This document shows, one piece after another, positions 34,899-47,336 of a stretch of DNA of 64,000 bases. The stretch is from assembly GCF_008831285.2 (NCBI RefSeq), contig NC_045142.1, forward strand, positions 21,207,354 through 21,271,353, written 5' to 3'. Each line of letters begins with the position of its first letter. The first letter of the stretch is position 1. The notes below the pieces were generated by a model. That model was given only the letters and a program-made list of their open reading frames with translations, made no database searches and was not told the DNA's origin. The translations under genes were made by a program, and so were the position numbers. This DNA is from Nymphaea colorata (Eukaryota; Streptophyta; Magnoliopsida; Nymphaeales; Nymphaeaceae).

Positions 34899-35403
34899 AG
34901 GACGTGGAAACTATCAAAGTTCTGATCCGCAAAGTGAAAATTCCTCTTCCAAAGGCGATGAGAAGAAAAGCAAAATCCTATTGTTTGTCAAATTTGTGGT
35001 AAGAAATATCATTCAGCCATCAAGTGTACAATTCAACCTTGCCTATCAAGCTAAAGATGCCCAACAAGCTCTCACCACTGTCATTATTGATGATGTGAAT
35101 GACTCTGAATGGTTAGCTGACACCGGAGCATCAGCTCACATGACTGGGAACCTCGGTAAGATTTCTAAAATCTCTCCTTATCATGGATGTGATCACCTTA
35201 TTGTTGGAGATGACAAGTCTCTTTTCATAACTCATATTGGTAAAAGTGAAATTGATATAGACGGATCATCAATTTCTCTTCATCATTTTTTATATGTTTC
35301 CAAATTTAAAAAAAAAAAAGACTTACTCTCTGTTAGTCAACTAACTTGTGAGTTACCATATGTTTTTAGAATTTTTCTCTTCATGTTGTCTTATAAAGGA
35401 TAG
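34855..35403 (+). pseudogene. Copia gag C-terminus and aspartic protease fragment
   Basis: The protease motif WLADTGASAHMTG is intact, with the catalytic Asp codon at 35119-35121, followed by a VGDDKSLFITHIG segment and FLYVSKFKKKKDLLSVSQL, both normal for copia proteases. The zinc knuckle CQICGKKYHSAIKC (CX2CX4HX4C) is also present at about 34988-35029 but in another frame. Two compensating shifts must therefore flank it, since the frame before (SSSKGDEKKSK) and after (AYQAKDAQQA) agree. The fragment ends in a stop soon after the protease. Confidence 0.8.
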
Positions 35404-36470
35404 AAGAACAGGGAAAATAGTGGCACAGGACAGTAAGCATGATGGAGTTTACACTATTGGCAAGACAAGACATTCTCATACAACATGTTTTTCATTTAGA
35501 TTTCAGCGTGTTTTAGAAAAATGATGGCATTTCAGATTAGGACATCCTCATAATGGTGTCGTGAGACATTTGAAGTAGAAAAATTTGATTACTGTTTGCT
35601 CTTCAGTTTCTAAAACTTTGATTTGTCATAGTTGTTAACTTGGCAAATCATGTAGGTTGCCGTTTCTTGAACGAAAAAATAAATCAGTTGATCCCTTTGA
35701 AAAAAATCACTCAAATTTCTAGGTACCGACGCCTATTGTTTCTCATTTTGGTTATTATTGATGAGCATTCTAGATTCACTTGGCTATACCCCTTGAAGTC
35801 AAAATATGATTTTGTTATCTGTTTCCAACATTTCCAGAAATTTGTCAAGGCACAATTTAATAAAAGGATAAAAGTTTTTCAATCAGGTGAAGGAGGAGAA
35901 TACACAAGTACAAAAATTCAGAGTATATCTAAAATCTCTTGGAACTAAACAATAGTTTTCTTGCCCATACACTAAATAACAAAACAGTATGGTAGAAAGA
36001 AAACATCGAAATGTCATGGAATTGGGTTTAACCATGATCTTGCATGCCAATGTTCCTAAGCATTTATGGTTTGAGGCTTTTAGCAGTGTTGTTTTTCTAA
36101 TTAATAGGCTACCATCGTCTTCTGTTAAGATGGATTCTCCTTAAAGCTTTTTGGACAACATCCTAAATATGATTTTCTTCGTGTTTTTGGATGCCAATGT
36201 TTCTCTTACTTGAGAGATTATGTAAGAGATAAATTGGAGCTTCTATCATTGTCATGTGTTTTTCTTGGGAGTAGTGACAATCACAAAGGATGTCAATGTT
36301 TGTATCTGGCCACCGGAAAAATGTTTATCTCTCAACTTGTTTGTTTTGATGAACATTTTTTTCCTTATAAAAATCGTGCTCCATTATATAATGAAGACTC
36401 TCTAACTTTATATTTAATTTCTTTCGATGAGGAACAAGAGGACATAGAGTGACCAGTTTCTAAAGATGAT
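35404..36470 (+). pseudogene. Copia pre-integrase and integrase, broken
   Basis: The pre-integrase motif WHFRLGHPHNGVV lies at about 35526. The integrase core shows IIDEHSRFTWLYPLKSKYD (first catalytic Asp kept), then FQSGEGGEYTS where the family has SDGGGEYTS, so the second catalytic Asp is replaced by Gly. VERKHRNVMELG keeps the Glu. Downstream FGCQCFSYLRDYVRDKLE and FLGSSDNHKGCQC are the usual C-terminal integrase landmarks. Several stops and frame changes separate the pieces, so the enzyme is dead. Confidence 0.8.
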
Positions 36471-36587
36471 AACCTCATTCGAACAAAATGATGTTCATGA
36501 GGAAGAAAGATTGAGATTGGCACCCATTCTCAGTTTCAAGGGGTTTTACTTGACAATATAGAAGCACACACAAATGGAGACAACAAT

Positions 36588-38150
36588 GTGCCTATCAATG
36601 AACAGCCGGTTCACAATCAGCTGGACAACTCAGATCAAGGCGAACATGAGATACTTGACACAGCTACGACTGAAAACTTGGAACAAGGTGAGCGTGAGTT
36701 CACTACTACTCCTCCTTCCACTATGACTAGGTCAATGGTCACTAGATCGATGGTGGGAACCTTTAAACCAAACCCCAAGTATGCCAACTTACATTTTTTG
36801 TACCAAAATATCGTGAAAGAACCTTCAAGTGTTAATGAAGCTCTTAGGAAACTAGGCTGGAATAAGGCTATGGACGAAGAAACTAAAGCCTTAGATGAAA
36901 ATAAAACCTGATGATCTTGTACCCTATGACCCTAAGATGAATTTAGTAGGATTAGATGGGTGTTTAAAACCAAACTCAAATAAGATGGGATGCTAGAAAA
37001 ACTAAAAGTCAGACTTGTTGCTCGAGGTTTCACTCAAAAAAAGGGAATAGATTTCCATGAAACCTTTTCTCCAGTGGTTCTTCGACCTACAACTGCTGAG
37101 ATGGTTCTCTCCATTGCCACTATTAGATGGTGGAAAATAAGACAAATATATTAAGAACGCCTTCTTACATGGTGCTATTCATGAAGATGTATACATGAGA
37201 CAACCTTCCGGGTATGAAGATAAAATGAAATCAGGATATGTTTGTAAATTGCAGCAAGCTATTTACGGCTTGAAACAAGCATTGCGTGCGTGTTGTGCTA
37301 GATTAAGTAGTTTTCTTCTTGATTATAGATTTTCTACAAGCATGACTGATCCGTCTATGTTTACACTACATAAAAAATAAAAAATCTCTTGTGCTCCTTG
37401 TGTATGTGGATGATATGATCTTAACAGGAAATTGTTCCATATTTTTGCAAAGTTTTGTTGATGCTTTTGCAAGGAGTTTCTTGTTAAAGACCTCAGCAGG
37501 TTGAACTATTTTTTAGAAGTTAAAGTGACTTGGAAAGAAAATGGAATTCTCTTATGTCAAACCAAGTATGCTAAAGATATCCTTGAAAGGGCAAAGATTG
37601 AGGACTGCAAGCCAAGGACCATGCCAAAGAGTTCAGAGATACCTCAGTATAAAAATGTTAAAGCGAAATCTGACAATCCTACTCTTTACAGGCATATCGT
37701 TGGTTCCTTGCAATACTTGACTATAACGCGGCCAGATATCTCTTTTGTTGTCAATTATGTTAGTCAGTTTATGCATGAGGCATTTCAGATTCACTCTCAA
37801 ATGGTCAAAAGGATTCTAAGGTATATTAAAGGATCAATACACATGAGACTAAACATATTGATGCAAAGTACTCTTGATTTATAGATTTTTTCAAATTCAG
37901 ATTGGGTAGGATGCTTCCAAACTACCCGATCAACCATACGATTTTGTGTTTTTCTTGGTGCTATTGTATCTTGGAGTGCCGATAAGCAAAATAGTGTAGC
38001 CAGATCTAGTACCGAGGCAGAATATATATAAAGCTGGCTTGTGCAAAAAATGACATCCATGGGGTTTCAAATGCAGTGTTCTGCTGGATAGCCAAGGCCC
38101 ACTCCCTTTCCATTGTGACAACTGCCTTGGATCTAAACGATGTTGGGTTC
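36588..38150 (+). pseudogene. Copia reverse transcriptase and RNase H, broken
   Basis: Landmarks in order: NEALRKLGWNKAMDEETKAL (RT N-terminus), [20 protein letters not shown] with SPVV, NAFLHGAIHEDVYMRQPSGY, YGLKQALRA, the catalytic LVYVDDMILTG (YVDD at 37403-37414), LNYFLEVKV, then the connection domain TRPDISFVVNYVSQFMH, and RNase H with [18 protein letters not shown] and ARSSTEAEY. The sequence changes frame at least four times and carries several in-frame stops. The YVDD box itself is unchanged. Confidence 0.85.
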
Positions 38151-39036
38151 GGCTAAGTGATACACCTAAAAACATGCGAAAAGCGAACAACGAATTTAGT
38201 TAAATAATAGATTTGCCTATGAGTACATGCTTCAATGTTTAAGACTTTGAGGACAAAAAAGAAAAGAAGAAGGAACATAAGAGCCTGAGGTTACTACTAT
38301 TGAAGCTGCTTTCTTGTGTAGAACGTCAAAAAATTTCAGCCTATATGTGGTGGTGGATGGGCATGATCAGTATATTTCTAGTTCACACACAACCACACAT
38401 GCAGTTATTCACATTGCTCTAATTATCTTCTCCAATGCTTCTTTCAAAGACTTCAAATGAGAAGTGAGTTTTCGGAGACTAGGTTTTTTGCATGCTTTTT
38501 GCTTCTTCATGAACTTAAAATATTGTTTTTTTGCAGGGAGTTGAGCGTTATTGATCATGTTGAGGAGGTCTTATCATTTATTAATTTATGATTGACCAGC
38601 TATCCTAAAGTCAACCGATTCCCTCCTGGGATTGTGCCTTTTTCTTTGTCAGGTAAATATTCTATCCAAAAAAGATAGATATTTGATATGGCCGTTTACA
38701 TGTATATATGTGTGGTTGTGTTTGTGGGTTGATCAATGTGCAAAATTGCAAAATTCTTAAAATCAATAATTCTTGGTTAAAAATAGTTTCATGTTATCCT
38801 CCTGCAGAAGAAAGGTTTAAATAATTTTCTTGAAGTTTAAATTTCATTTCATTTATAAAATTATGAAAAAGGACACACATGAGAATTTTCTCAGAACAAG
38901 CTAACACATTGTGAGGGTCGAGCTTATATCTTGTATTTCAAACTTGATACTTGATATTTGAAGAAACTTGGAGATGCTTATAGTTTCATAATGTGTTTTT
39001 TGTCATTGTCTTCTTCTCTATGCAAAATTTTGTCAT
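38151..39036. other. Intergenic DNA after the copia element
   Basis: A purine-rich tract (38254-38276, AAAAAAGAAAAGAAGAAGGA) could be the remains of a polypurine tract, but no TG-initiated LTR repeat follows. I see nothing else. Confidence 0.5.
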
Positions 39037-39250
39037 GAACCGGGCAGTGGGGAAGTCTCAGTTTCAAAAACCGACTTGTGGGGATGTCTCAGTTTCAAGA
39101 ACTGAGTTGTGGGAAGCGTCTCGGTTTCAAGAACTAGGTTGTTTTGGATAGGGTGGTATCAATTCAAGAACTGGGTTGTTGGGAGCATCTCAGTTTTAAG
39201 AACTAACTTGTGGGGGCATCTCGGTTTCAATAACCGGGTTGTGGGCATGC
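39037..39250. repeat. 31-32 bp minisatellite, seven units
   Basis: Units of the form GAACCGGGTTGTGGGGGCATCTCGGTTTCAA repeat seven times with substitutions and one longer unit. The core is the same as in the family X LTR-like blocks at 1.35 and 11.85 kb. A TATATAAAAAG at about 39280 follows, as TATA follows the minisatellite in family X, so this may be a diverged solo LTR of that family. Confidence 0.7.
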
Positions 39251-42180
39251 CATGATTATTCTTTAATGACTCTAAATTAACTATATAAAAAGAGGAGGTC
39301 TGTATGCATTTATATTCTTTAATGCTTTAATATTGCTTTGTGTTAGACCACATGAGCCAAATATTGTTTATGGCCAGCTTCTGCCAATACAATGCGAGGC
39401 AGTATGCATTTATTTATTTTTTTCCATTTTAAATTAATTTAAACTATTTTAAATTATTTTTTGACATTGAAAAAAATTCAAAAACGACAATCCAATGGTT
39501 ATTGAATACTGATGCAATGCACTCAGTACATGACATGTACGTTATAGAAGAAACTTCTATAAGCAGTTTACATGATTCCATGCTGAATCATAACTCGATT
39601 CTTGATACGTCTCGTACTTCTGTAACCTATAGTTCTTTTACTTCAAATTAGTAATTGTAAGGCCTCTTTTAGGTTGGAGACGTAGCTCTGACCCCATGCT
39701 ATTTTGCATGTGCTAGAACATTGAAAAACATTAACATATTGTACATTAGCTCTTCTTATATTATATAACTTTCAACTTTAATTGTTTATTAGGTTTGATA
39801 TTTCAAACTTTTTGTTATTGTTTATTATCAAGTTATTGAATGTTTTAACGTTTTAATATTATCATGCATTTTAATTTTTCTTTAGTTATAATTTGATATT
39901 CGTATTTTTTATTGAAAGTCTTTCGTTTTATTATTATGTTTCACAACTCATAATGCAATTATTGGTCTTTTTTTTTAGACTATTTAATGCATATAGTCCT
40001 GCTTATTCCTGCCTAGTTGTGGGCTCAATCCATTGCCTAGGCTACAAATAGAACTTTTGATGACATAGCCTAAAGAAGAGAGAGTTATTTGTTCCATCTA
40101 ATTTATAATATTCTTAGCACCAGACAACAGGCACTGGGGTTGAACATATTAGAGGGATACTGATTTTAAAATGAAATGACTATGGTTTGTAAGAGAAATT
40201 TTTATAGTCCACAATGGATGACAAGACCGCTCAAGATGAAATATAGAATGGCATCTTTTTGGGTATTTTAAACAGTGATGATCCAAACTGTATCGGAATG
40301 TGTTCTAGCTTCGCTTTTCTATCATTTTTTTATTTGGTGCATTTGTTAGAAATAATTTGTTCATATTCTTACATAGAATTGAGAAAATTTGTTTTGCCTT
40401 GCAGGTAAGGGCAGCCTTTGTTTGCATGCATTTTTTCTACAATCTTAGAATTTTTATATTCTTTGGTTTTTTATATATATATTTTTTCAAACTTTATTTT
40501 AATTTTTAATTGAAAATGCAAATATGATTGTTAAACCATTCTGTTTCCAATTCGATTCACTGAATCATTGGGCTTCCCATTTGAGTTAGCTAACATTGGT
40601 GTGCGCAATGACCCACGCCAGCCTCCCTCCGCTACTTTATGAGATGCTTAGTGAGTTTTGACTGCTAAATTAAGCCAATATATCATAATAAAAGAAAGAG
40701 GGAATGCCAAGAACTCCTAAAAGTATGTATACATGGTGTTAGGTTGAAACCTTAAAAACGAGTTGTGGATGCGTAAATCCACCCTTCCCCCTGCATAATT
40801 TCCATTATCCTAATTCTAGGCCTCCTAGGCCTCCTCAAGGAAACGTAAAGGGCTCAAATTTGTCGTTTGCCTAATCCAATCTAATCGGAGTCTTGCATTT
40901 GATTGATATTTTTGTACATAGAGTGGCCTTCACTGAGCAGTTGAGTAGCAATTCTAGGTTTTGTTTGTAAACTCTCTATTATGTTAAGTAATGGCAAAAG
41001 AATTATGAATTATGAATTATGACCAAATAATGAGTAAAACTTAATTGATCTTTTCCTCTTGCTGATCTTTTTGGAGAACCCATAAAAAATAAAAGAGAAG
41101 GCGGAAGGAAAGAGAATGAGATCTCAACTTTAACAGAAGAGGCAGCGAACATGAGGGACAGAGGAAAAGAAAAAAAGAGTTGTTACTCATTTGCGGTGTG
41201 AGAGGCTCGAAGTCTCGGCCTCATGTTCACTTTTTGTAGCGAATATTATACATAGTTTGGCAAGACGAAGAGTCTTCTTTTACGAAATAGGGTTATTTAC
41301 CTCCTTGCCATAGAAATGCAGCAGATTTGACCCATAGCACTTTGTGCTTTCAGGCGGTCCTCTTCTTCCCGAGCAAGACAAAAACCAAATCTTTTGAATT
41401 AACAATGGTAAGGTGCCCAATTAACAATGTGTTGATGCTTCACAAAGCTACCGAGATTATACTGACCAAGGATACAAGACATTGGTCTACACACCAAAAC
41501 AACAAAATTTTCCTTTTCTTTCTTTAATTGCTAGCATACAAGAGAGGCCAATCTTGTATCAACCTTTTGTTGAATGATGCTTGATCAATGGTGCCATGAA
41601 TCATGATGCCTGCTTTTGCTCTCACTGTTTTTCTTGTTTTATGAACTCTTATGTTTTGTAATGCTGCTCTATCTTGTCTTGTCTTTTCCTTTTCTGAACT
41701 TTTTAGGTAAAGATTATGCATGCATGTTTGACTAGTAGGCTGAAATATCTAACATAACTAGCATATTGAGATGCATATCGAAACTATCAAAACTGCATTG
41801 GCTTATGTTGCTCAAAGGCAAACTCTGCTGCAGAGGAACATGGCAAACTCTGTTGCTTCTTGTTAATTATGAAGGTCTAAAAGATACGTGGCACATGGCA
41901 CATGCTTTTGTGAATGAGTGTATCTTGGAGTTATTTGGGGAAAGTATACGTAAGTTGGATGTGACTATGGGGTAGAGGCCTCAACTAAAGAAAGTTAATG
42001 AGAAATGTGTTAGTGATGGATTGATCGAAGCAGTGAGTTTTAACGTTTGGTGGCAACGTCAAGAAGTTAGGAGAAGGCCTATTGGAGGGCTTGTAGGTCG
42101 ACACCCTCTTGAGGCGATGATATGTGCCTCAATGTGTTTTAAATTTGTTTGGATCATGTAACTAACTAGTAGAAATCTTA
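39251..42180. other. Intergenic DNA, no supported gene
   Basis: AT-rich sequence with a TATA-like motif near 39280 and small frames on both strands (for example 41327-41527 and 41766-41975) that show no domain and no conservation within the window. No tRNA-like cloverleaf was recognised. Confidence 0.5.
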
Positions 42181-44132
42181 TCTTTTAATTATGTCTGCAG
42201 GTACACCGGGCACGTCCCGTAGACCTTGAGCGACCAGATTCGAAGCTTGAGGCATTTTGAAGAGTTTTGTGGACACGCGACAGGTATGGTGGCATTCCAG
42301 GCAAATCCCTGCCTAGGGCCAACGTGTGAATGTATGTTCCTAAGATCGTGGGATCCTAGGATTGTGATGTGATTGATTGATTGTTTTGTGAATGAATGTA
42401 TGTATGCATGCAAATGACTTGATATTTATGATATGGCTTGTTTTGAAGAGCTATTAGAAGATTGTGTTGAAAATTGTTACGCATTTGCATGTGCATACTA
42501 GAATTGATAACTGCTTAAGACAGATGAGGTGGTGTATCGAGTTGAGTGTCTCCTCGACCCCAATTGTGCATTAGAGAGCATCATAGAATGATAATTGCAT
42601 AGGACACCTACGAGCCATCACGGATCGAGACTACACTCTGGGATTTGGCCAAGTTTTGAAAGATCTGATTGATGTGTTTGATAAGATGTGAATTTTTATG
42701 GATGTGAATGTTGTGATTTGTTGCATATATATTGCCATGGGCAATAATGCAATTGACTGAAATTGGAGGGTACTTGCACCTGTATTGTATGATGGCTAGC
42801 TATGACTGTTAATGTTATGTGTAGACCTCGTGTGGAGGCAATTGGAGGTGTGGGTGCACTCGTGAAGTGAACCAACCTCATGAGCTAGCCAGTCATTCTG
42901 TGTATGTGCAATTATGATGTTAAATAAGAAAGAATAAAAGATGAGAGGCCAATGGGTTGCGGCAATGTGTTTGGGAGACGTTCTGCTTTTGCCACTGGTC
43001 TCACATGTTCGGAGCGCAGGTGGTGCAAGGCCCCAGGGTTCTGTTGTGTGTTGTGCTTGGAGCGTTGGCTCCCGCCTTCCCAACCTGGGTGTCCTAGGGA
43101 AGGCTGAGTACTTCTCCTTGGAATTCACACATCCATGGATGAGTGCTCTACCGCTGCAGCGGATGAATGGATCCATACTGTTTTGGGCTACCACGGGGGT
43201 TGTCTCTCGGCTGTAGGCCACCTGCGGTGTGCACGTGTCTGTGTTTGCACCCACTGGAACTGTCAAGTCACTGAAGTTAATGAAAATGAAAGCATAGAAA
43301 TGAAATGTATATGAATGATGTGAGTATGAATGAAGTGTGAATGAAAACGATGCATTATTTCTGAATTGCATGTGGTTATTGAATGTGTTATTGCGGCCTT
43401 TGTGTGTGGCCTTTGCATGTTGTGGTATAGGTTAGGGCTCCTTGATAAGTTATGTGACTGTGTGCCCTACCACAACATGATAGTAAATTATTTCATAGTT
43501 AAAGTAAATGAGAATAATGTGATTGTGCATGTGAATGATATGAATGAAATGATATGTTTATTCGTGCCTTGCATGTGAATTGAAAACATGTTACTGTGGC
43601 CATCGAGTGGCCTTTACATGTCGTGGTCTATGTTAGGGGCCTTCTTGGCAAATGATGTGGCTATGCCCTGACACAACATGATGATAGATTGTTTTTATAA
43701 TTGTGATCACCTCATATTTGAGCCCTACCTAAGAGGGTTAGGGATTTTCTTGGCTTGTTGCCACACTGCGAAGGCTAAGCCTTCAGTTGTTTTTCTTTTT
43801 GAGGTTTTGGCAGACCCGGGGCAGCAGGTTGACCAGATGGCTCTACTCATTTCCTACTAGGGAGGTTTTGGGTATTTTGTAGTATCAATGCGTCTTGTTT
43901 CAGTTATATTGATAACTTGTCTATGTTAGGCATCAATTTTATTGTTTGGGGGCATTTTTGTCATACACATAGATGTGATTTTGTACGAACTGAATTTGTT
44001 ATATAAATGAAAGTTGCCCCATTGTTTCGAATGGCATAGCTCCCTCTTTCTGATTTGTTGTGTGGTCACACTTCAACACTTTATGTTAGACAAAAAATTG
44101 TGTTTGAAGGTCAAAAAGTTTGGGGTGTGACA
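42181..44132 (+). mobile_element. Probable LTR remnant, perhaps gypsy-type
   Basis: The right end reads TTATATAAATGAAAG (TATA-like, 43999), a leader, then TTTGGGGTGTGACA ending at 44132, resembling the end of long plant gypsy LTRs. No primer site follows, so it would be a 3' or solo LTR. Its left end is not defined and no matching LTR exists in the window. Inside lie two 203 bp-spaced repeats (43387, 43590). No protein is supported. Assignment rests on end composition only. Confidence 0.3.
43416..43479. repeat. Hairpin-forming inverted repeat
   Basis: CATGTTGTGGTA (43416-43427) is the exact reverse complement of TACCACAACATG (43468-43479), with a 40 base loop. A decayed copy of the same arrangement lies about 203 bp downstream (CATGTCGTGG near 43618, ACACAACATG near 43672). 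Confidence 0.75.
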
Positions 44133-45137
44133 CTGCCACTAAAGATGAGGTTGAGGTTACAAGTTGACGGGTTAGGGCGAGCTTATCCATGTAGAGAGAA
44201 ATCAATTTTCTCAAAGATCACGGCAACTTTCCTGCTTGGTGAGCCATTACAGATCCTTTGATGGGATTTTCATATGATCCGATCAGGTCGACTGAAAACT
44301 GGATTGGCCGGGTCATCCCTGAATGTTCAAGGGATTCAAATAAAAGTCAAGAAGAATGAGGAGAGAAGGGTGGTGGAGGAGGAGAAACTGAACTTTAGCC
44401 ACTAGCATTGTCATGGGATGTTGCTTGTTGATTTCTTCAATTGATGCTGCTTGAGTTTTTGACACTGACGGTCAATGGCAAAGCTGCCAATTGGTAACAT
44501 ATTTATTACATGATTAAGAAAAAACTTAGTACAATCAATTATCAGAAACTTCATTATTTAGAGTTAGGAGTGTTGGACATAGGGGCACTAATTTAAAGAA
44601 TCTCATACCTATAGGGTCACTGGTGCATATAAAGAAGCAAGTAGTTGAAAGCTTACGTAAAAATGAAAATAAAGAAATTTGATAGGACCATTTGGGCAAC
44701 TGCCTACACCAACCCACGTATGACTCCACCAAAGGCTCTAGCCCCAATCTCAATTTTTTGTACTTCCATGCATTTCATGGACCTGCCAACTTTCTTTTCT
44801 AAAATTTTTGTCTTGTTATACAGGTGGAAGTTTTCCAAAACATTTCAACCAGGTTTGATTGCAGGATGTGAACGCTGTCGGCCGTTTCACTTGTTTCACA
44901 AGTTAACGAGATGGTCCTCCTCAACTCAATTAAACATGAAAACAAAGAGAATAATCATAGCAATTGAATCTTGAAAGGACCCTTAGATAGCTAAGTCTAG
45001 AAAAATCCTAGATATGAATGGTGAGGAAAAATTCTATGAAGCTGAGAAAGTCAAAACTAGGAAAGGTTATTGACTCTACCGATCAAGAGTCTACAAGGAT
45101 TTAGCAGGAAAATATCCTAAGAGAGGCCATAATGCCA
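44133..45137. other. Intergenic DNA, no supported gene
   Basis: Nothing recognisable except a short stretch (about 44360-44420, GAGGAGAAACTGAACTTTAG then CATTGTCATGGGATG) that resembles 62640-62690, so it may be a piece of another dispersed repeat. Confidence 0.45.
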
Positions 45138-45838
45138 TTTAAAATCTTGGCAGGTAGCAAAATCAGAGTTGAGAGATGTGCTCAGGGCTTGTGTAGTCGT
45201 TCCTCTGGGTCAGTAATCGAGAGTACCGGGTAGGCATAAAGGTGATTTATGTCTATGCTGCGAAGATGATGACTTATGAACTTTTGGCATATTGAAAACC
45301 TGCAAGGTGAAACGGGTTGGATACGTGACAAAGCTACACATAACCACCAAAATGGTGGAGCTTTGTAGTAGCCTCTGGGATGGTGAGGTATTTCCTTAGA
45401 GGTAAAGGTCGGCCTAAAAAAAAAAAAATCAAAAGCAAGAAAAAAAGGCAAAAATCCGGTACAAAAAAATAAAAAGAAAAAAAGAAAAAAAGGTGTCTGC
45501 CAAAAGATGAATAGCATGAATGCTGAACTCATAGGAATTAAATGTGACAATCTTTTGTGGATGTGCAATTATTAGGTCAATATCTGCTCATATTTTTTGA
45601 TTTCTAAGACGTCGAGGATGATTCCTGTATGTTCATATTTTGGAACTTTAAAGACATCCCTTCTAGAGATTCAACAACATTAATGCCAAATGAATCATGA
45701 TGCTTATGGTATTGAGGGTAAATGAAGGGCATATCATTTGCACAACACGAGCACTAAAGCCTATGATTTAAATTGATGATTTATAAGCTATTTCAAAGTA
45801 AAAAACTTGACATCTCTTGTCATGTTTTCTGGCTTCTT
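45138..45838. repeat. Old third copy of part of the family X interior
   Basis: This aligns with 7735-8460 and 52540-53240 through landmarks such as AGAGATGTGCTCAGGG, GTTCCTCTGGGT(T/C)AGTAATCGAG and GGTGAGGTATT, then the A-rich GGCCTAAAAA tract. It is far more divergent from the two young copies than they are from each other. This shows the interior is a dispersed repeat and not merely one local segmental duplication. Confidence 0.75.
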
Positions 45839-45974
45839 AGGCGATCTCTCAACCCCTTTTTGTTCTTGAAGGATGTTGTCATTTTCATTACCAAACTGGT
45901 AGTCCGTTCACATAATGGATGAAGCCTCTCAAACATATCCACTCATTTTCAAACGCTCGTGCCATCTCATAATG

Positions 45975-47336
45975 CTAGACCTGGAATGGGAGATGTCCAA
46001 GGCGCTCGTGCCATCTCATAATGCTAGACCTGTCCTCCACGCTCGTCAACTGTCTGCTAGTGGCGGAGATGACAGCAGAGGCAACCTGTACAGGTAGTCT
46101 GTAGAGGCCATCAATAACCGAACAAATCCCAATCTTCTTCCCCGTCACCAACTCCTGCAGGGTACAATGATCAGCAGAGAAAATTAGATTACAATTGAGT
46201 TCTTTGGTGATACTACTGACAGATAACAGATTCACAGGAATATTGGGAACATGAAGAGCATTATGCAGAAGATATTTATTTAATAAGGACAAACTCCCTT
46301 TTCCAGCCACAGAGATCGAGGACCCATCAGCCATAGATACGCGTTGCTGCCCTGAAGACAATTTGTACTCATGAAACATCTTAGGGTTTCCTGTCATATG
46401 ATGAATAGCTCCACTGTCAACTACCCAATCACCAACTAAGGGATTACCTTGATCACTTTTGGCAACAAGAGCTTGGGCTAACTGAGCTCCGTCAGACATG
46501 GAGGTTTCCTCCTTAGTAGTAGATAACTGGCTGATATAAGCTTGTAGTTCCTTGATTTGGTCAGAGGAAAGCTTCGGTTTTTCAACATTGGGAGAGCTCG
46601 TATCAGGCACAGGAGGACTCCGCCTACCAGAGGGAGGACGACCACGGGTAAGCCTCTTCTCAGGATGAAGATCCCAACAAAAATCAACAGAGTGTCCCAA
46701 CTTGTTACAGTGACTGCAACGTCGAATAGGACGCTGCCCAGTCCCTGGAGCACGGCTAACAAAAGCAGAGGGTGAACTACCATGACTAGAGTCAATATGC
46801 ATCACTTGACGACATTGTTCCTCAGATTCCACCCGGGCATACACCTCCTCAATTCCAGGGGTCTCGTCGCAGTTGAGAATTTGACTCCTAATGGATTCAT
46901 ACTCATCACGCAGACCTCCGAGAAAAATAAAAGTGCGGTCCATCCATTCTTTCTGCCAGTACAGTTCATGATCAGAACCACAAATCCAGTCATCATTTAC
47001 ATGATAGTCCAGTTCCTCCCACTTAGTCTTCAGGGCTGCGTAGAAGGATGCCACAGACAAGTCACCCTGTTTGAGAGAATAAATGTTGTGTTTAATCTGG
47101 TATGTACGCAGGATTCTCATTTTACGGCCATACATCCTCGCAAGCACAGTCCACATGTCATATGAGGTCGACTTTCGCAAAAGAAGGGGCTGAATATCAG
47201 CAGAAACAAAACTAATAATCCAAACCTTAACTTGACTATCTTCCAACGCCCAAGTCGCCCATCCAGGATCAATTTTACTAGGCGCAGGTTTCTCCCCAGT
47301 GATATAGGGCAGACGACCATGACTAGTGATCCCCAT
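45975..47336 (-). pseudogene. Copia gag-protease polyprotein, main open frame
   Basis: 453 residues. Residues 30-180 carry the copia gag fold (KVWIISFVSADIQPLLLR, YDMWTVLARMYG, ALKTKWEELDYH, FLGGLRDEYESIRSQIL). A zinc knuckle CSHCNKLGHSVDFC is at 207-220 (CX2CX4HX4C). The protease motif DWVVDSGAIHHMTG has its catalytic Asp at 307, with MADGSSISVAGKG and LHVPNIPVNLLSVSSI behind it. The pre-integrase start RWHERLGH is at 441-448. The ATG at 47336 is internal: the true N-terminus lies in another frame at 47473-47337, so this frame lacks about 45 residues. It is the best preserved coding stretch in the window. Confidence 0.85.

Larger units (their letters stand above)
34299..38150 (+). mobile_element. 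Decayed Ty1/copia element, 5' truncated, no LTR seen
   Basis: Domains follow the copia order: gag, zinc knuckle, protease, pre-integrase, integrase, reverse transcriptase, RNase H. The element begins inside gag directly at the satellite edge, so about the first 30 gag residues, the primer site and the 5' LTR are missing. Multiple stops and frameshifts break pol. A purine-rich tract (about 38254-38276) follows RNase H, but I could not identify a 3' LTR. Confidence 0.85.

Noticed and set aside
42796-43371. 191-codon minus-strand frame
   Set aside because: It lies across a non-coding LTR-like region with direct repeats, has low-complexity composition and no domain, and is likely chance.
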